Shown piece after piece: positions 8,920 through 16,416 of a stretch of 37,831 nt of DNA. The notes under the pieces are model-generated. The model was given only the letters and a program-made list of their open reading frames with translations. It searched no databases and had not been told where the DNA came from. Origin of the DNA: Microbacteriaceae bacterium (GTDB lineage Bacteria > Actinomycetota > Actinomycetes > Actinomycetales > Microbacteriaceae); the NCBI GenBank assembly GCA_025464895.1, contig JAODMG010000076.1, positions 1 through 37,831 of the forward strand, written 5' to 3'. Both the position numbers and the translations under genes were made by a program. The first letter of the stretch is position 1; each line of letters starts with the position of its first letter.

Positions 8920-9825
8920 TCAGCCCGTCGATCCAACGGCGCTGCCATAGTCCCAGTCGATTCCGCTGGTGAGCCAGTGCGCGGATGCGCCGTCCGCCGT
9001 GTTGAGCGAAATGCCGTCAATCGGGAACTGCGCCGGAGGGATGCACGCGGACACTGCGCTGCTCTCGCTGGCGGCGGTCATCATCACGAGGCACAGGCTG
9101 CCATCGACCTCGCGCGCAACCCAGAGGCCCATGCTGCCTTCCGCCGTCACCAAGTGCGTGCTGTTCGGATCGATTCGGAAGGCCTTGAGAGTGTCCGCGG
9201 CGGGAAAGGCGTCTACCGACCGCTGTGCCTCGTTGAGCCAGGCCTCGGCGCTCGCAATGGCGGCGGCATCCGCACTCGCGTTCCGAACGACCGGATCGAC
9301 GACAGAATCGCCCTGTGGCTGCGCCGCCACCGCACCGGCCGCCGCGGCGGCAGCGGCACTCAGCTCACCGGAGTCCGGCCGCACTGTCGCCTGCGCGACT
9401 GGGGCGAGACTCACCGGTGGCTTCTCTGCCGAGCGGGTCGCAACCGAGCCACCGACCGCACCCAACGCGATCGACGCGACGACCACCGGAACAACCCAGA
9501 GTCGGCGCAGCGTCTCGGTGACGCGGTTCGGGCCCTCGCCCCAGGTGTCGTGGCTGATTGCCTGGGAATCATCGACGACCTCGACCATGATCGGACCTGA
9601 GGCTGCGCCCGTCCCCGCCGCGGCTGCCCTCCTGGCTCCGCCGACGCCTGGCGCGGTCACTGCCGGGATGCCGGCCGCTCGCGCCCGCGCGGTCGAGGCC
9701 CGATCATCCAGTTCCCGCAGCGCCTTCATCGCCCGCGCGGCAGCCGCCTCATCCTCCGGCGTGACGACGCGACCGAACGCGACTGCTTCCAGTGCGTTCC
9801 GCGTGCGCGGATCATCGACGACCAT
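8920..9825 (-). CDS. membrane-anchored protein of unknown function, tandem paralogue 1
   Basis: A 301-residue protein I do not recognise. Residues 1-115 are cytoplasmic and start MVVDDPRTRNALEAVAFGR, with an acidic VTPEDEAAAARAMKALRELDD helix. A single membrane helix at about 112-130 (VVPVVVASIALGAVGGSVAT) follows, then an Ala-rich linker and an outside domain of about 120 residues ending in WLTSGIDWDYGSA. Two cysteines in the outside domain (SLCLVM and SACIPP) match cysteines in the neighbour and could form a disulfide. The gene at 9896-10747 is a clear paralogue with the same layout. The topology recalls anti-sigma or sensor proteins but I see no named domain. The ATG has no Shine-Dalgarno sequence and is probably leaderless. 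Confidence 0.85.
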   Translation of the reverse strand: MVVDDPRTRNALEAVAFGRVVTPEDEAAAARAMKALRELDDRASTARARAAGIPAVTAPGVGGARRAAAAGTGAASGPIMVEVVDDSQAISHDTWGEGPNRVTETLRRLWVVPVVVASIALGAVGGSVATRSAEKPPVSLAPVAQATVRPDSGELSAAAAAAAGAVAAQPQGDSVVDPVVRNASADAAAIASAEAWLNEAQRSVDAFPAADTLKAFRIDPNSTHLVTAEGSMGLWVAREVDGSLCLVMMTAASESSAVSACIPPAQFPIDGISLNTADGASAHWLTSGIDWDYGSAVGSTG

Positions 9826-9829
9826 GCCC

Positions 9830-9858
9830 AGAGCGTATCTCGGAATCGGCGAGAATTC
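9830..9858 (-). promoter_or_regulatory. conserved upstream block, probable leaderless promoter of paralogue 1
   Basis: On the minus strand TACGCT (a TAnnnT -10 element) ends 6 bases before the ATG, the spacing of a leaderless transcript. A GAAT element stands 17 bases upstream of it. Almost the same 29 bases occur before the second paralogue at 10752-10780 (25 or so of 29 identical), including TCGCCGATTCCGAG. Conservation between the two copies is seen; promoter activity is inferred. Confidence 0.5.
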
Positions 9859-9895
9859 GTCAGGGACGGCACCCCAAATCAGGGTGCGCAGCGTC

Positions 9896-10747
9896 CTATC
9901 CAGCGGCGCTGACGGTGACTCCGTCGGCGCCCCAGTGTGCGAATGTGCCGTCCTCCGCTTGAGCCGAAACGCCCTTGTCCGGGAAGAATTCCGGTGGTGT
10001 GCAACGCGCCTGGAAGCTCCCGTCGGCCGTCGCCACCATCAGGAGGCACAGGCTGCGGTTGCTCCCGCGCGCCACCCAGACGTTGGTCTTCCTGTCCGTC
10101 GTGACGACGTGGGTGCTGTATGGATCGATTCCGAATGCCATGAGTCCCGGCTCGTCGGGAAAGGTGTCGATCGGTCGCCTCGGCTGGTTGAGCCAGTCCT
10201 CGGCACTCGACCCGTCGGCATCGCTCGGCGGCAGGGGAATGACCGGATCGGCGACCACGGTGGTGCCGCCCGGCGAGGCGGAGTCCGGCGGCACGGACGA
10301 CTGTCCGACCGGAGCGAGACTCGCCGGCGGCTTCTCGGTCGCGCGCGTCGCCAGCGAACCCGCGACCGCACCCAGCGCGATCGACGCGACCACCACCGGA
10401 ACCAACCAGAATCGGCGTAGCGTCTCCGCGACGCGGTTCGGGGCTCCGCTCCAGGCACCATTCCGGGAAGCACGTCGGATTGCTTGAGAGTCATCGATTA
10501 CCTCGACCATGACCGGACCGGAGGCCACGCCCACTCCGGTCGCAGCTGCCCTTCGAGCGCCGCCGACGCCGAGCGCGGTTGCTGCCGGAATACCTACCGC
10601 TCCCGCCCGCCCGGCCGAGGCCCGATCATCCAGTTCCCGCAGCGACTTCAGCGCCCGGGCGGCTGCCGCCTCGTCTTCTGGCGTGACCGCGCGACCGAAA
10701 GCGGCTGCTTCCAGTTCGCGACGAGTGCGTGGATCATCGACGACCAT
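9896..10747 (-). CDS. membrane-anchored protein of unknown function, tandem paralogue 2
   Basis: A 283-residue paralogue of the gene at 8920-9825. It shares the start MVVDDPRTR, the VTPEDEAAAARALKSLRELDD helix, the GVGGARRAA patch, VMVEVIDDSQAI, the membrane helix (LVPVVVASIALGAVAGSLAT) and the outside domain with FGIDPYSTHVVTT and cysteines in SLCLLM and ARCTPP. The Ala-rich linker of paralogue 1 is replaced by a Pro/Asp-rich one. A tandem duplication followed by divergence of linker and C-terminus is inferred. No domain is recognised. Each copy has its own upstream promoter-like block, so they may be separately expressed. The ATG lacks a Shine-Dalgarno sequence. Confidence 0.85.
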   Translation of the reverse strand: MVVDDPRTRRELEAAAFGRAVTPEDEAAAARALKSLRELDDRASAGRAGAVGIPAATALGVGGARRAAATGVGVASGPVMVEVIDDSQAIRRASRNGAWSGAPNRVAETLRRFWLVPVVVASIALGAVAGSLATRATEKPPASLAPVGQSSVPPDSASPGGTTVVADPVIPLPPSDADGSSAEDWLNQPRRPIDTFPDEPGLMAFGIDPYSTHVVTTDRKTNVWVARGSNRSLCLLMVATADGSFQARCTPPEFFPDKGVSAQAEDGTFAHWGADGVTVSAAG

Positions 10748-10751
10748 GTCG

Positions 10752-10780
10752 AGAGCGTAACTCGGAATCGGCGAAGATTC
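10752..10780 (-). promoter_or_regulatory. conserved upstream block, probable leaderless promoter of paralogue 2
   Basis: Second copy of the block at 9830-9858: TACGCT 6 bases before the ATG, preceded by CGCCGATTCCGAG and a GAAT element. The block sits between the cofE stop and this gene and may give it transcription independent of the cofE operon. Confidence 0.5.
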
Positions 10781-10800
10781 ACCGGTATTCGCTCCTCAGA

Positions 10801-11583
10801 TCACGGTACGGATGCGTCCCGTGCGGCGGCCCGCCCCGCAGCGAAACCTTGTTCATATGCCTCGTCGCTTCCGAGCCGGAACATGTCCTTCTCCGCCGGC
10901 CGCACGATGCTGCGAGCGCCGGGCAGATCGAGCCCGCCGACCACGTGGCCGAGCCCGCGGATAACGGCGACAGGCAGGCCGGACGCCTTGCCCTTGACCA
11001 GGTCGGTCGCACCGGCGATCTCATCGGCGACGGCGGCGACCGTGACGTCCAGGCGGCGTCCGCCCGCATCGGTGCTGCCTCTCAAGTCGTCGAGAACTCG
11101 GATGCCCGCTGCGCCGATGGCGACATCCGTCTGTCCCTCCCGCCACGGCCTGCCGAGCGTGTCGGAGATCACGACGCCGACGGTGACCCCGAAGCGTTCG
11201 CGGAGGGCGGCGGCGATGACGCGAGCCGAGGCATCCGGATCCACCGGCAGAAGAAGCACGGTTCCTTCCGGGGTGTTGCTGGAGTCGACCCCGGCCGCGG
11301 CCTGCACGATCCCGAGCCTGTTCTCGACGATGCGGGTGACGCCCCCCGGATGTTCGCGGCGGGCGACCAGCCGCACCGTCTCGGAGGTGATCGCGTCTTC
11401 GCGGTCGGCGGCCCGGATCATCCTGCCCTCCGCCTTGGAGACGATCTTGGAGGTGACAACGACGACGTCGCCGTCCTCAAGCGGACCACCTTCGCCGTTG
11501 CCGACCAGGTCACCGATGATCGTGGCGAGGTCGTCGCCGGTGACGATCTCGGGGACGCCGCCGATCGCCCACACGGCCAGCAT
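10801..11583 (-). CDS. cofE: coenzyme F420-0:L-glutamate ligase CofE
   Basis: A 260-residue GTP-dependent ligase that adds L-glutamate to coenzyme F420-0. Family landmarks are [17 protein letters not shown] near residue 40, [34 protein letters not shown] around 138-155, and [24 protein letters not shown]. Length matches free-standing archaeal CofE; the C-terminal FMN-dependent reductase domain of mycobacterial FbiB (about 450 residues) is absent. The ATG overlaps the stop of the upstream LLM gene (TGATG), so the ligase and an F420 user are translated together. No other F420 synthesis gene is in the window, which fits salvage of F420-0 by the importer at 1-2242. Confidence 0.93.
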   Translation of the reverse strand: MLAVWAIGGVPEIVTGDDLATIIGDLVGNGEGGPLEDGDVVVVTSKIVSKAEGRMIRAADREDAITSETVRLVARREHPGGVTRIVENRLGIVQAAAGVDSSNTPEGTVLLLPVDPDASARVIAAALRERFGVTVGVVISDTLGRPWREGQTDVAIGAAGIRVLDDLRGSTDAGGRRLDVTVAAVADEIAGATDLVKGKASGLPVAVIRGLGHVVGGLDLPGARSIVRPAEKDMFRLGSDEAYEQGFAAGRAAARDASVP

Positions 11584-12584
11584 CAGCGCACCAGCTTCGG
11601 CAGAACGTCGCGCGCGAAGAGGTCAATCCACTCCCGCTGGTTGCGTCCGACATTGTGGAGGTAGATCCGGTCGAATCCGAGGTCGAGGTAGCGCTGGATG
11701 TTGGCGCGGTGCAGGTCGGGGTCCTCCGAGACGAGCATCCGGCCTTCGAAGTCCTCTGGGCGCACCAGTTTGGCGAGCTGCTCGAATTCGAATGGCGACC
11801 GGATGTCAGAACGGGGGAATCGCATCCCGCCGTTCGGCCATTCCGTAATGGCGTTGGCCATCGCCTCATCGCGGGTGGGCGCCCAGCTGAGATGCAGGCG
11901 CAGCACCTTGGTTCCGCCCTTCTTGCCCGCCTCGCGCGCACCATCGTCGAAACGGGTGATCAGTCCGCCGATCTTGTCGAGCGGCGCCCCGTCGATGATG
12001 AGCCCGTCGACCGTGCGGCCGGCGCGCTTCGCCGTGACCGGTCCAGCAGTGGCGACCAGGATCTCGGGCGCGGTCTCCGGCATGGTCCACAGCCTGGTGG
12101 ACTCGAGTTTGAAGAAGGGCCCGGTGTGCTTGGCATCGCGCCCGGCGATGGACGCCGCGAACAGCTTGTTGATCACCTCGACGGCCTCGAACATCCGGTT
12201 GATCCGCTCCGCCGTCTCCGGCCAGTATCCGCCGGTGATGTGCTCGTCGATCGCCTCACCGGAGCCGACGCCCAACCAGTGCCGCCCGGGATACATGGCC
12301 GCGAGTGTCGCGCTGGCCTGGGCGATCATGGCCGGATGCTGCCGAAACGTCGGCACCGTCACGCCGGTTCCGAGGTCTCCCACGGTCGTCTGCCCGAGCG
12401 CACCGAGCACGTTCCACACGTACGACGCCTGCCCCTGCTGCGGCACCCATGGCTGAAAACGGTCGGCCGCCATGACCCCGCTGAACCCGTTCTGCTCGGC
12501 GTAGGCACTCAGCTCGAGGATCTCGGTCGGATGAAACTGCTCCAGCATGGCGGCGTAGCCGATGGTGGGCGAGGTGGATGTCAC
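11583..12584 (-). CDS. LLM-class F420-dependent oxidoreductase, G6PDH-like family
   Basis: About 333 residues, luciferase-like TIM-barrel fold. The sequence [18 protein letters not shown], the ADRFQPW motif, [20 protein letters not shown] and [11 protein letters not shown] place it in the F420-dependent family related to glucose-6-phosphate dehydrogenase (TIGR03557-like). Aligned to FGD, Asp41, Trp46 and the Glu of SGEAID are kept, but the catalytic His40 of FGD is Arg42 here. It is therefore unlikely to oxidise glucose-6-phosphate; the substrate is unknown. I chose GTG 12584 because the family homology begins just after it and upstream residues look random. The stop overlaps the cofE start (TGATG). 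Confidence 0.88.
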   Translation of the reverse strand: MTSTSPTIGYAAMLEQFHPTEILELSAYAEQNGFSGVMAADRFQPWVPQQGQASYVWNVLGALGQTTVGDLGTGVTVPTFRQHPAMIAQASATLAAMYPGRHWLGVGSGEAIDEHITGGYWPETAERINRMFEAVEVINKLFAASIAGRDAKHTGPFFKLESTRLWTMPETAPEILVATAGPVTAKRAGRTVDGLIIDGAPLDKIGGLITRFDDGAREAGKKGGTKVLRLHLSWAPTRDEAMANAITEWPNGGMRFPRSDIRSPFEFEQLAKLVRPEDFEGRMLVSEDPDLHRANIQRYLDLGFDRIYLHNVGRNQREWIDLFARDVLPKLVR

Positions 12585-12621
12585 ACCCCCATTGTCCCGG
12601 ATGGCGGCAAGCGCCGCGGAG

Positions 12622-13992
12622 CTACTTAGCGGTGCCCGGCCCGTGCGACAGCTTCCACCAGGCATCCGGCTCCGTGATCGACCCCTTGAGCACGAGCGGC
12701 ACCACGACCTTCTCATTGCCGGCCTGGTAGGTCACGGTGCCGACCTTCGTCCCGCTCTTCGCGGTGGTGATGGGGTCGATCGACACGGTCGCTTTGATCG
12801 GATTGTTCGACCAGGTGAGCACGAATGCATTCTCGCCCGCGACGATTTTCGCGGTGTCCTTCCAGGGTGTCGACACGGTGGCGAAGACCACGTCCTGTTT
12901 GGTGAGCTCCAGCTTCTGGAAACCAGATTCGATGCTTGAGATCAGCGCTTGGGTTGCGCCGTCGACGGAGGAACGATCGTCGCCACCGAGTACGACTCCG
13001 ACGACCGTGAGCGGATCGGTAATGCCGGCGACAGGAAGCGAGGCGGAGTACAGCAGGTTCGACCCGACCAGGGTTCCGGTCTTGATGCCGTTGATCCCCT
13101 TCACGCCCAGCAGATCATTGGTATTGACCACCGTTCCGATGTTGGCGACGGAGGCGACCGACGACCCGACGATGGATGCGACCAGGGGGTTTGCCATCGC
13201 CAACCTGCCGATTGCGATCATGTCGGTCGGCGTGCTCACGTTCTGGGCGCTCACCCCGGTCGGCTCCACCATTTTTGTTCCGGACAGACCGTGCGCCGCG
13301 AGCCATTTCCGGGTGGCGGCCAGGAAGTTGGCCTGGCTGCCGAATGCCCAGGTCGACACGGCATCCGCATAGTTGCAGGCGGATGCGACCAGCATCGTCG
13401 TCAACGCGTCGTGCAGCGACATCCTCGAGCCCGTCTTCATCGGCTGGATGCTCGCGCCCATCACGTAGTACTTGTCGTACAGGTCGGAATCGGCCTTGCT
13501 GAACGTGATCGTCGGGCCGGAGTCGGTTGCCGCGAGGGGTTTGGCCCCCAGCACCACGAGTGCGGTGATGAGCTTGCTGATGCTGGCGATCGACTTCGCG
13601 CCGCTTCCGCCACCGGATGCGACGATCTCCTTCGTTCCGGTGAGTGCTTCGAACTGCGGTGAGCCGGTTACGCTCACGGCGCTCTCTCCCACCCCGGGGA
13701 TGTTCAGGACGACGGGGGTGCCACGCAAGACGGCCGACGACTTGCCTGTGATGTCCACCGTGGCCGCAGCGGTAGGAGCAGAGAGAGCCACCGGAATGTA
13801 CGTCGCGATGATCGCGACGACGACACCGACGACGCTCGCCGCCACAATGCGACGGCGCGTGCGTCGACGGCGGGTCATGGCGATGACGGCCGGATCCGCG
13901 GCACGGGCCAGGCGTCCGTCCCGCTCCGCCTCGCCCTGGGCCAGCAACGCTGACAGGTCCGCGAAGGCGTCGGACGGATCCTCGGCGGTCAC
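12622..13992 (-). CDS. D-alanyl-D-alanine carboxypeptidase/transpeptidase, S11 family
   Basis: A 456-residue penicillin-binding protein. A charged cytoplasmic tail (1-48) with a RRRRTRRR stretch leads into one membrane helix (about 49-70); the catalytic domain is outside. Motifs: SxxK as S137-I-S-K140 and KTG as K304-T-G. The SxN motif reads S204-A-C206-N, that is SxC, as in the Streptomyces K15 DD-transpeptidase (SGC). It should trim or cross-link D-Ala-D-Ala peptide stems. The GTG start overlaps by 4 bases the stop of a possible 15-codon ORF upstream. Divergent from the 14150-14740 unit. No regulator is visible. Confidence 0.9.
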   Translation of the reverse strand: MTAEDPSDAFADLSALLAQGEAERDGRLARAADPAVIAMTRRRRTRRRIVAASVVGVVVAIIATYIPVALSAPTAAATVDITGKSSAVLRGTPVVLNIPGVGESAVSVTGSPQFEALTGTKEIVASGGGSGAKSIASISKLITALVVLGAKPLAATDSGPTITFSKADSDLYDKYYVMGASIQPMKTGSRMSLHDALTTMLVASACNYADAVSTWAFGSQANFLAATRKWLAAHGLSGTKMVEPTGVSAQNVSTPTDMIAIGRLAMANPLVASIVGSSVASVANIGTVVNTNDLLGVKGINGIKTGTLVGSNLLYSASLPVAGITDPLTVVGVVLGGDDRSSVDGATQALISSIESGFQKLELTKQDVVFATVSTPWKDTAKIVAGENAFVLTWSNNPIKATVSIDPITTAKSGTKVGTVTYQAGNEKVVVPLVLKGSITEPDAWWKLSHGPGTAK

Positions 13993-14036
13993 GTCGCTTC
14001 GATCACGACGTTGATCGTGGAGAAAGACTCACTCAT
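13989..14036 (-). CDS. possible 15-residue upstream ORF coupled to the penicillin-binding protein gene
   Basis: An ATG at 14036 opens a frame encoding MSESFSTINVVIEAT, whose TGA overlaps the GTG start of the downstream penicillin-binding protein gene (GTGA). The overlap is the same type used by genuine coupled genes in this window. There is no convincing Shine-Dalgarno sequence before the ATG, and so short a frame can arise by chance. It could be a leader peptide or meaningless. Confidence 0.25.
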   Translation of the reverse strand: MSESFSTINVVIEAT

Positions 14037-14089
14037 GGTCACATGCTAGGCCAGCGCCGAGGCATCCTCGTTCAGAAGTGACGATGTGC

Positions 14090-14119
14090 TTGCGCTACAG
14101 GCGCGGCAACCAGTACGGT
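14090..14119 (+). promoter_or_regulatory. candidate promoter for the 14150-14740 unit
   Basis: TTGCGC at 14090-14095 and TACGGT at 14114-14119, separated by 18 bases, resemble a sigma-70 type promoter. Predicted transcription start near 14126 would leave about 24 bases before the small ORF at 14150. Seen as hexamers only. Confidence 0.4.
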
Positions 14120-14149
14120 AATGGACGGCCACAGACGAAAGGAGCCGAC

Positions 14150-14218
14150 GTGTTTATTTTTGATATTCCGGGAATGTCCCGACGTACCGCCGGCTTCGTC
14201 GGCGCCATCACCGCCTGA
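14150..14218 (+). CDS. short ORF of 22 codons with a strong ribosome binding site
   Basis: GTG at 14150 encodes a 22-residue peptide beginning MFIFDIPGMSRRTAGF. AAAGGAG at 14138-14144 stands 5 bases before it, the best Shine-Dalgarno match in the neighbourhood, and a promoter-like pair lies upstream. The first codons are AT-rich against the local GC background, as is common at true starts. A hairpin (CGCCGGC, loop TTC, GTCGGCG with one G-T pair) lies inside the 3' half. It may be a leader peptide for the gene at 14459 or a free small protein. I know no family for it. Confidence 0.45.
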   Translation: MFIFDIPGMSRRTAGFVGAITA

Positions 14219-14458
14219 TCGGTTTGCACCGCTTCTCTAGCGCGCCGCACCGATCACACGCCTCCGCCGATTACCCGGTGGACGCTCGCGACGTGTGACC
14301 CGGCAGGTCCAGCACCTGCACTTTCGGATCGCTCACCTCGTGCACGATGCGCCCATCGCGCATCCTTCCATCGGCCGCCTCGAGCGGCCGGTCGAACCAG
14401 CGCCCAGGCATGCGCCAGCGCCGGCTCCGCAGCTCACATCCCACAAGGAAGCTCAACC
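14219..14458 (+). other. 240-base structured leader without a convincing gene
   Basis: Between the short ORF and the gene at 14459 there is no supported coding frame. Two neighbouring 7-bp perfect hairpins, each with a 5-base loop, are visible: GATGCGC/GCGCATC at 14346-14364 and CGGCCGC/GCGGCCG at 14372-14390. The spacing of 7 bases and equal geometry suggest a structured mRNA leader. No poly-T tract follows, so neither is an obvious terminator. No known riboswitch consensus is recognised. Confidence 0.35.
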
Positions 14459-14740
14459 ATGAATGCCACAACGCATGACACCGTGCACAACACCGTGACG
14501 ACCGCTCCCGGTCGTCACGACCACCCGCCCCAACCGATCCAGCCGTCGCAGCCGATTCGCCGGGTCAACCTGCTCGATCGGGCCGCGCTGCACCTCGGCG
14601 TCGCCCTCATCAAGTGGGGTCGCCGGCCGCACAGGACCGATTCACGCGCGAGTCTCGCACACCAGGCGGAGCAGCACTTTGCCCGCCTCGATCGTGAACG
14701 AGCGGCCGAACGGATGCGTCACCTGAACGTGCCGCGCTGA
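14459..14740 (+). CDS. small basic protein of unknown function
   Basis: A 93-residue protein. Residues 1-30 are rich in Thr, His and Pro; residues about 37-55 (NLLDRAALHLGVALIKWGRR) form a likely amphipathic helix, and the C-terminal third is strongly charged (HFARLDRERAAERMRHL). No membrane segment or catalytic motif is seen. AAGGAA stands 8 bases before the ATG. It follows a structured 240-base leader and a 22-codon ORF on the same strand, and ends 20 bases before a strong hairpin. Similar small proteins seem common in Microbacteriaceae, by recollection only; no function is known to me. Confidence 0.75.
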   Translation: MNATTHDTVHNTVTTAPGRHDHPPQPIQPSQPIRRVNLLDRAALHLGVALIKWGRRPHRTDSRASLAHQAEQHFARLDRERAAERMRHLNVPR

Positions 14741-14760
14741 TGCGGAAGGGCACACGACAC

Positions 14761-14797
14761 GAGGCCGTCACCAGGGATTGCTCCCGGTGGCGGCCTC
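14761..14797. terminator. long hairpin between convergent genes
   Basis: GAGGCCGTCACC-A-GGGA pairs with TCCCGGTGGCGGCCTC across a TTGC loop: about 16 pairs with one G-T pair and one bulged A. It lies between the 3' ends of the gene at 14459-14740 (+) and fgd (-). There is no clear T tract on either strand, so it would be a bidirectional, U-poor terminator of the kind frequent in actinobacteria. Confidence 0.7.
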
Positions 14798-14813
14798 CCG
14801 CACAAAACTGCAG

Positions 14814-15833
14814 TTAGAGGGCCCGCAGCCGCGGCGCCAGGTCCTTCTCGAACAGCGAGAGGAATCGGCGTTGGTCCTGGCCGGGGCCGTGGAAGACGAG
14901 GTGGTTGAGCCCTGCATCCAGGTACTTCTTTATCTCGGCGACCACCAGGTCCGGATCGTTGCCCACGATGAAGCGGGACGCGATCGTCTCGATCGGCAGT
15001 GCGTCTGCCGCGGTCTCCATCTCGATCGGATCGGTGATGTCGTGCTTCTGTTCCTTGCTGAGCGCGAGCGGCGCCCAGAACCGGGTGTTCTCGAGAGCGG
15101 TTTCGTAGGAGGTGTCGTAGGAGAGCTTGATCTCGATCATCCTGTCGATGCCGTCCGAATCGCGACCGGCCTTCTCCGCGCCCTCCCGCACCGCCGGGAT
15201 GAGCTGCTCGGTGTAGAGCTCCATGCCCTTGCCCGACGTGCAGATGAAGCCGTCACCCGCGCGCCCGGCGTAGCGGGCGACGACCGGTCCGCCGGCGGCG
15301 ATGTAGACCGGTACAGGAATGTCCGGGCGGTCGTAGACGGATGCCCCGTTGGTGGAGTAATACTCGCCCCGGAAGTCGACGCGGTCCTGCGTCCACAGCT
15401 GACGCATCAGGGCGACGGCCTCACGGAGGCGGGCGAACCGTTCCTTGAACTCCGGCCAGTCCTGCGCCCCTGCACCCCGGAATCCGGTCGCAATCTCGTT
15501 GAGCGCCTCACCGGTGCCGACGCCGAGCATGATGCGCCCGGGGTAGAGGCAGCCCATGGTCGCGAACGCCTGGGCAATCACCGCGGGGTTGTAGCGGAAC
15601 GTCGGCGTCATGACCGACGTGCCGATCTGCACGCTCGACGTGCGCTCCCCCACCGCCGCCATCCAGGCGAGCGAGAACGGCGCGTGGCCGCCATTGTGCC
15701 GCCACGGCTGGAAGTGATCGCTTACCGCGACACTCTCCATGCCGTGGGCCTCCGCCGCGACCGCGATCTCCACCAGTTCGCGCGGGTCGAACTGCTCCGC
15801 GGATGCCTTGTAGCCGAGTTTCAGCGGAAGCAT
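14814..15833 (-). CDS. fgd: F420-dependent glucose-6-phosphate dehydrogenase
   Basis: A 339-residue enzyme that oxidises glucose-6-phosphate to 6-phosphogluconolactone and reduces F420 to F420H2, the main source of reduced F420 in actinobacteria. Starting at ATG 15833, the numbering matches M. tuberculosis FGD1: Asp39, His40 and Trp44 in SDHFQPW and Glu109 in GTGEALNE are all at the expected positions. [12 protein letters not shown] and [20 protein letters not shown] are also family signatures. A 4-residue insertion (GAGAQDW region, about 120-126) shifts later residues. The gene lies 7 bases downstream of coaD, with no Shine-Dalgarno sequence, so it is probably translated by coupling. Cytoplasmic. 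Confidence 0.95.
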   Translation of the reverse strand: MLPLKLGYKASAEQFDPRELVEIAVAAEAHGMESVAVSDHFQPWRHNGGHAPFSLAWMAAVGERTSSVQIGTSVMTPTFRYNPAVIAQAFATMGCLYPGRIMLGVGTGEALNEIATGFRGAGAQDWPEFKERFARLREAVALMRQLWTQDRVDFRGEYYSTNGASVYDRPDIPVPVYIAAGGPVVARYAGRAGDGFICTSGKGMELYTEQLIPAVREGAEKAGRDSDGIDRMIEIKLSYDTSYETALENTRFWAPLALSKEQKHDITDPIEMETAADALPIETIASRFIVGNDPDLVVAEIKKYLDAGLNHLVFHGPGQDQRRFLSLFEKDLAPRLRAL

Positions 15834-15840
15834 GAGGAGG

Positions 15841-16332
15841 TCAGCGCGCGTTCGGCGTCTGCAGGAATTCGGCGACCGCTCGCGGAACGTACGGGCTGAC
15901 ATCGCCGCCGAGAGCCGCGACCTGGCGCACCAGGCTGCTCGACACGTGGGCGTGGGCTGGATCCGGGAGCAGGAAGACGGTCTCGACCCCGGCGAGGTTG
16001 CGGTTGACGATCGCCATCGGGGTCTCGTAGGCGACATCCACCTGGGATCGGACGCCCTTCACGAGGACGGTGGCTCCGACATCCGTGCAGTAATCCACCA
16101 ACAGGCCGACGCTCCACGAGGTGACCTTGATGTTGCCGCCGATACCGGCATCCGCGATCGACTTCTCGATCAGTGCGACGCGTTGGGCGACCGGCAGCAG
16201 GGCGGACTTGTCCGGATTGTGCACGACCAGAACGTGCAGTTCGTCGAAGATGCCTGCCGCACGCTCGATGACGTCGAGATGACCCAGGGTGACGGGGTCA
16301 AACGACCCAGGGACGACGGCGATCCGGTTCAT
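15841..16332 (-). CDS. coaD: pantetheine-phosphate adenylyltransferase
   Basis: A 163-residue enzyme of coenzyme A synthesis: 4'-phosphopantetheine + ATP to dephospho-CoA + PPi. The nucleotidyltransferase motif [10 protein letters not shown] is at 9-18; [15 protein letters not shown] and [21 protein letters not shown] are the other family signatures. Length is normal (about 160). It lies 84 bases downstream of recG on the same strand and 7 bases upstream of fgd. In many actinobacteria rsmD sits between recG and coaD; here rsmD is elsewhere (20907). Confidence 0.97.
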   Translation of the reverse strand: MNRIAVVPGSFDPVTLGHLDVIERAAGIFDELHVLVVHNPDKSALLPVAQRVALIEKSIADAGIGGNIKVTSWSVGLLVDYCTDVGATVLVKGVRSQVDVAYETPMAIVNRNLAGVETVFLLPDPAHAHVSSSLVRQVAALGGDVSPYVPRAVAEFLQTPNAR

Positions 16333-16416
16333 GCATTCACCCTAGCCGCTCAGTGTTACCGCTTCGTGACAATTAGTGCGGACGTGATGACGGCACGGTT
16401 CCGGTCGATCGTCGGG

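Noticed and set aside
8920-10747. Tandem paralogues as anti-sigma factors
   Set aside because: The single-helix topology is similar, but there is no sigma factor gene adjacent and no zinc-binding HxxxCxxC motif.
14271-14471. A 66-codon frame on the minus strand in the 14219-14458 gap
   Set aside because: It starts inside the gene at 14459, has no ribosome site and resembles no family; the region is better read as a plus-strand leader.
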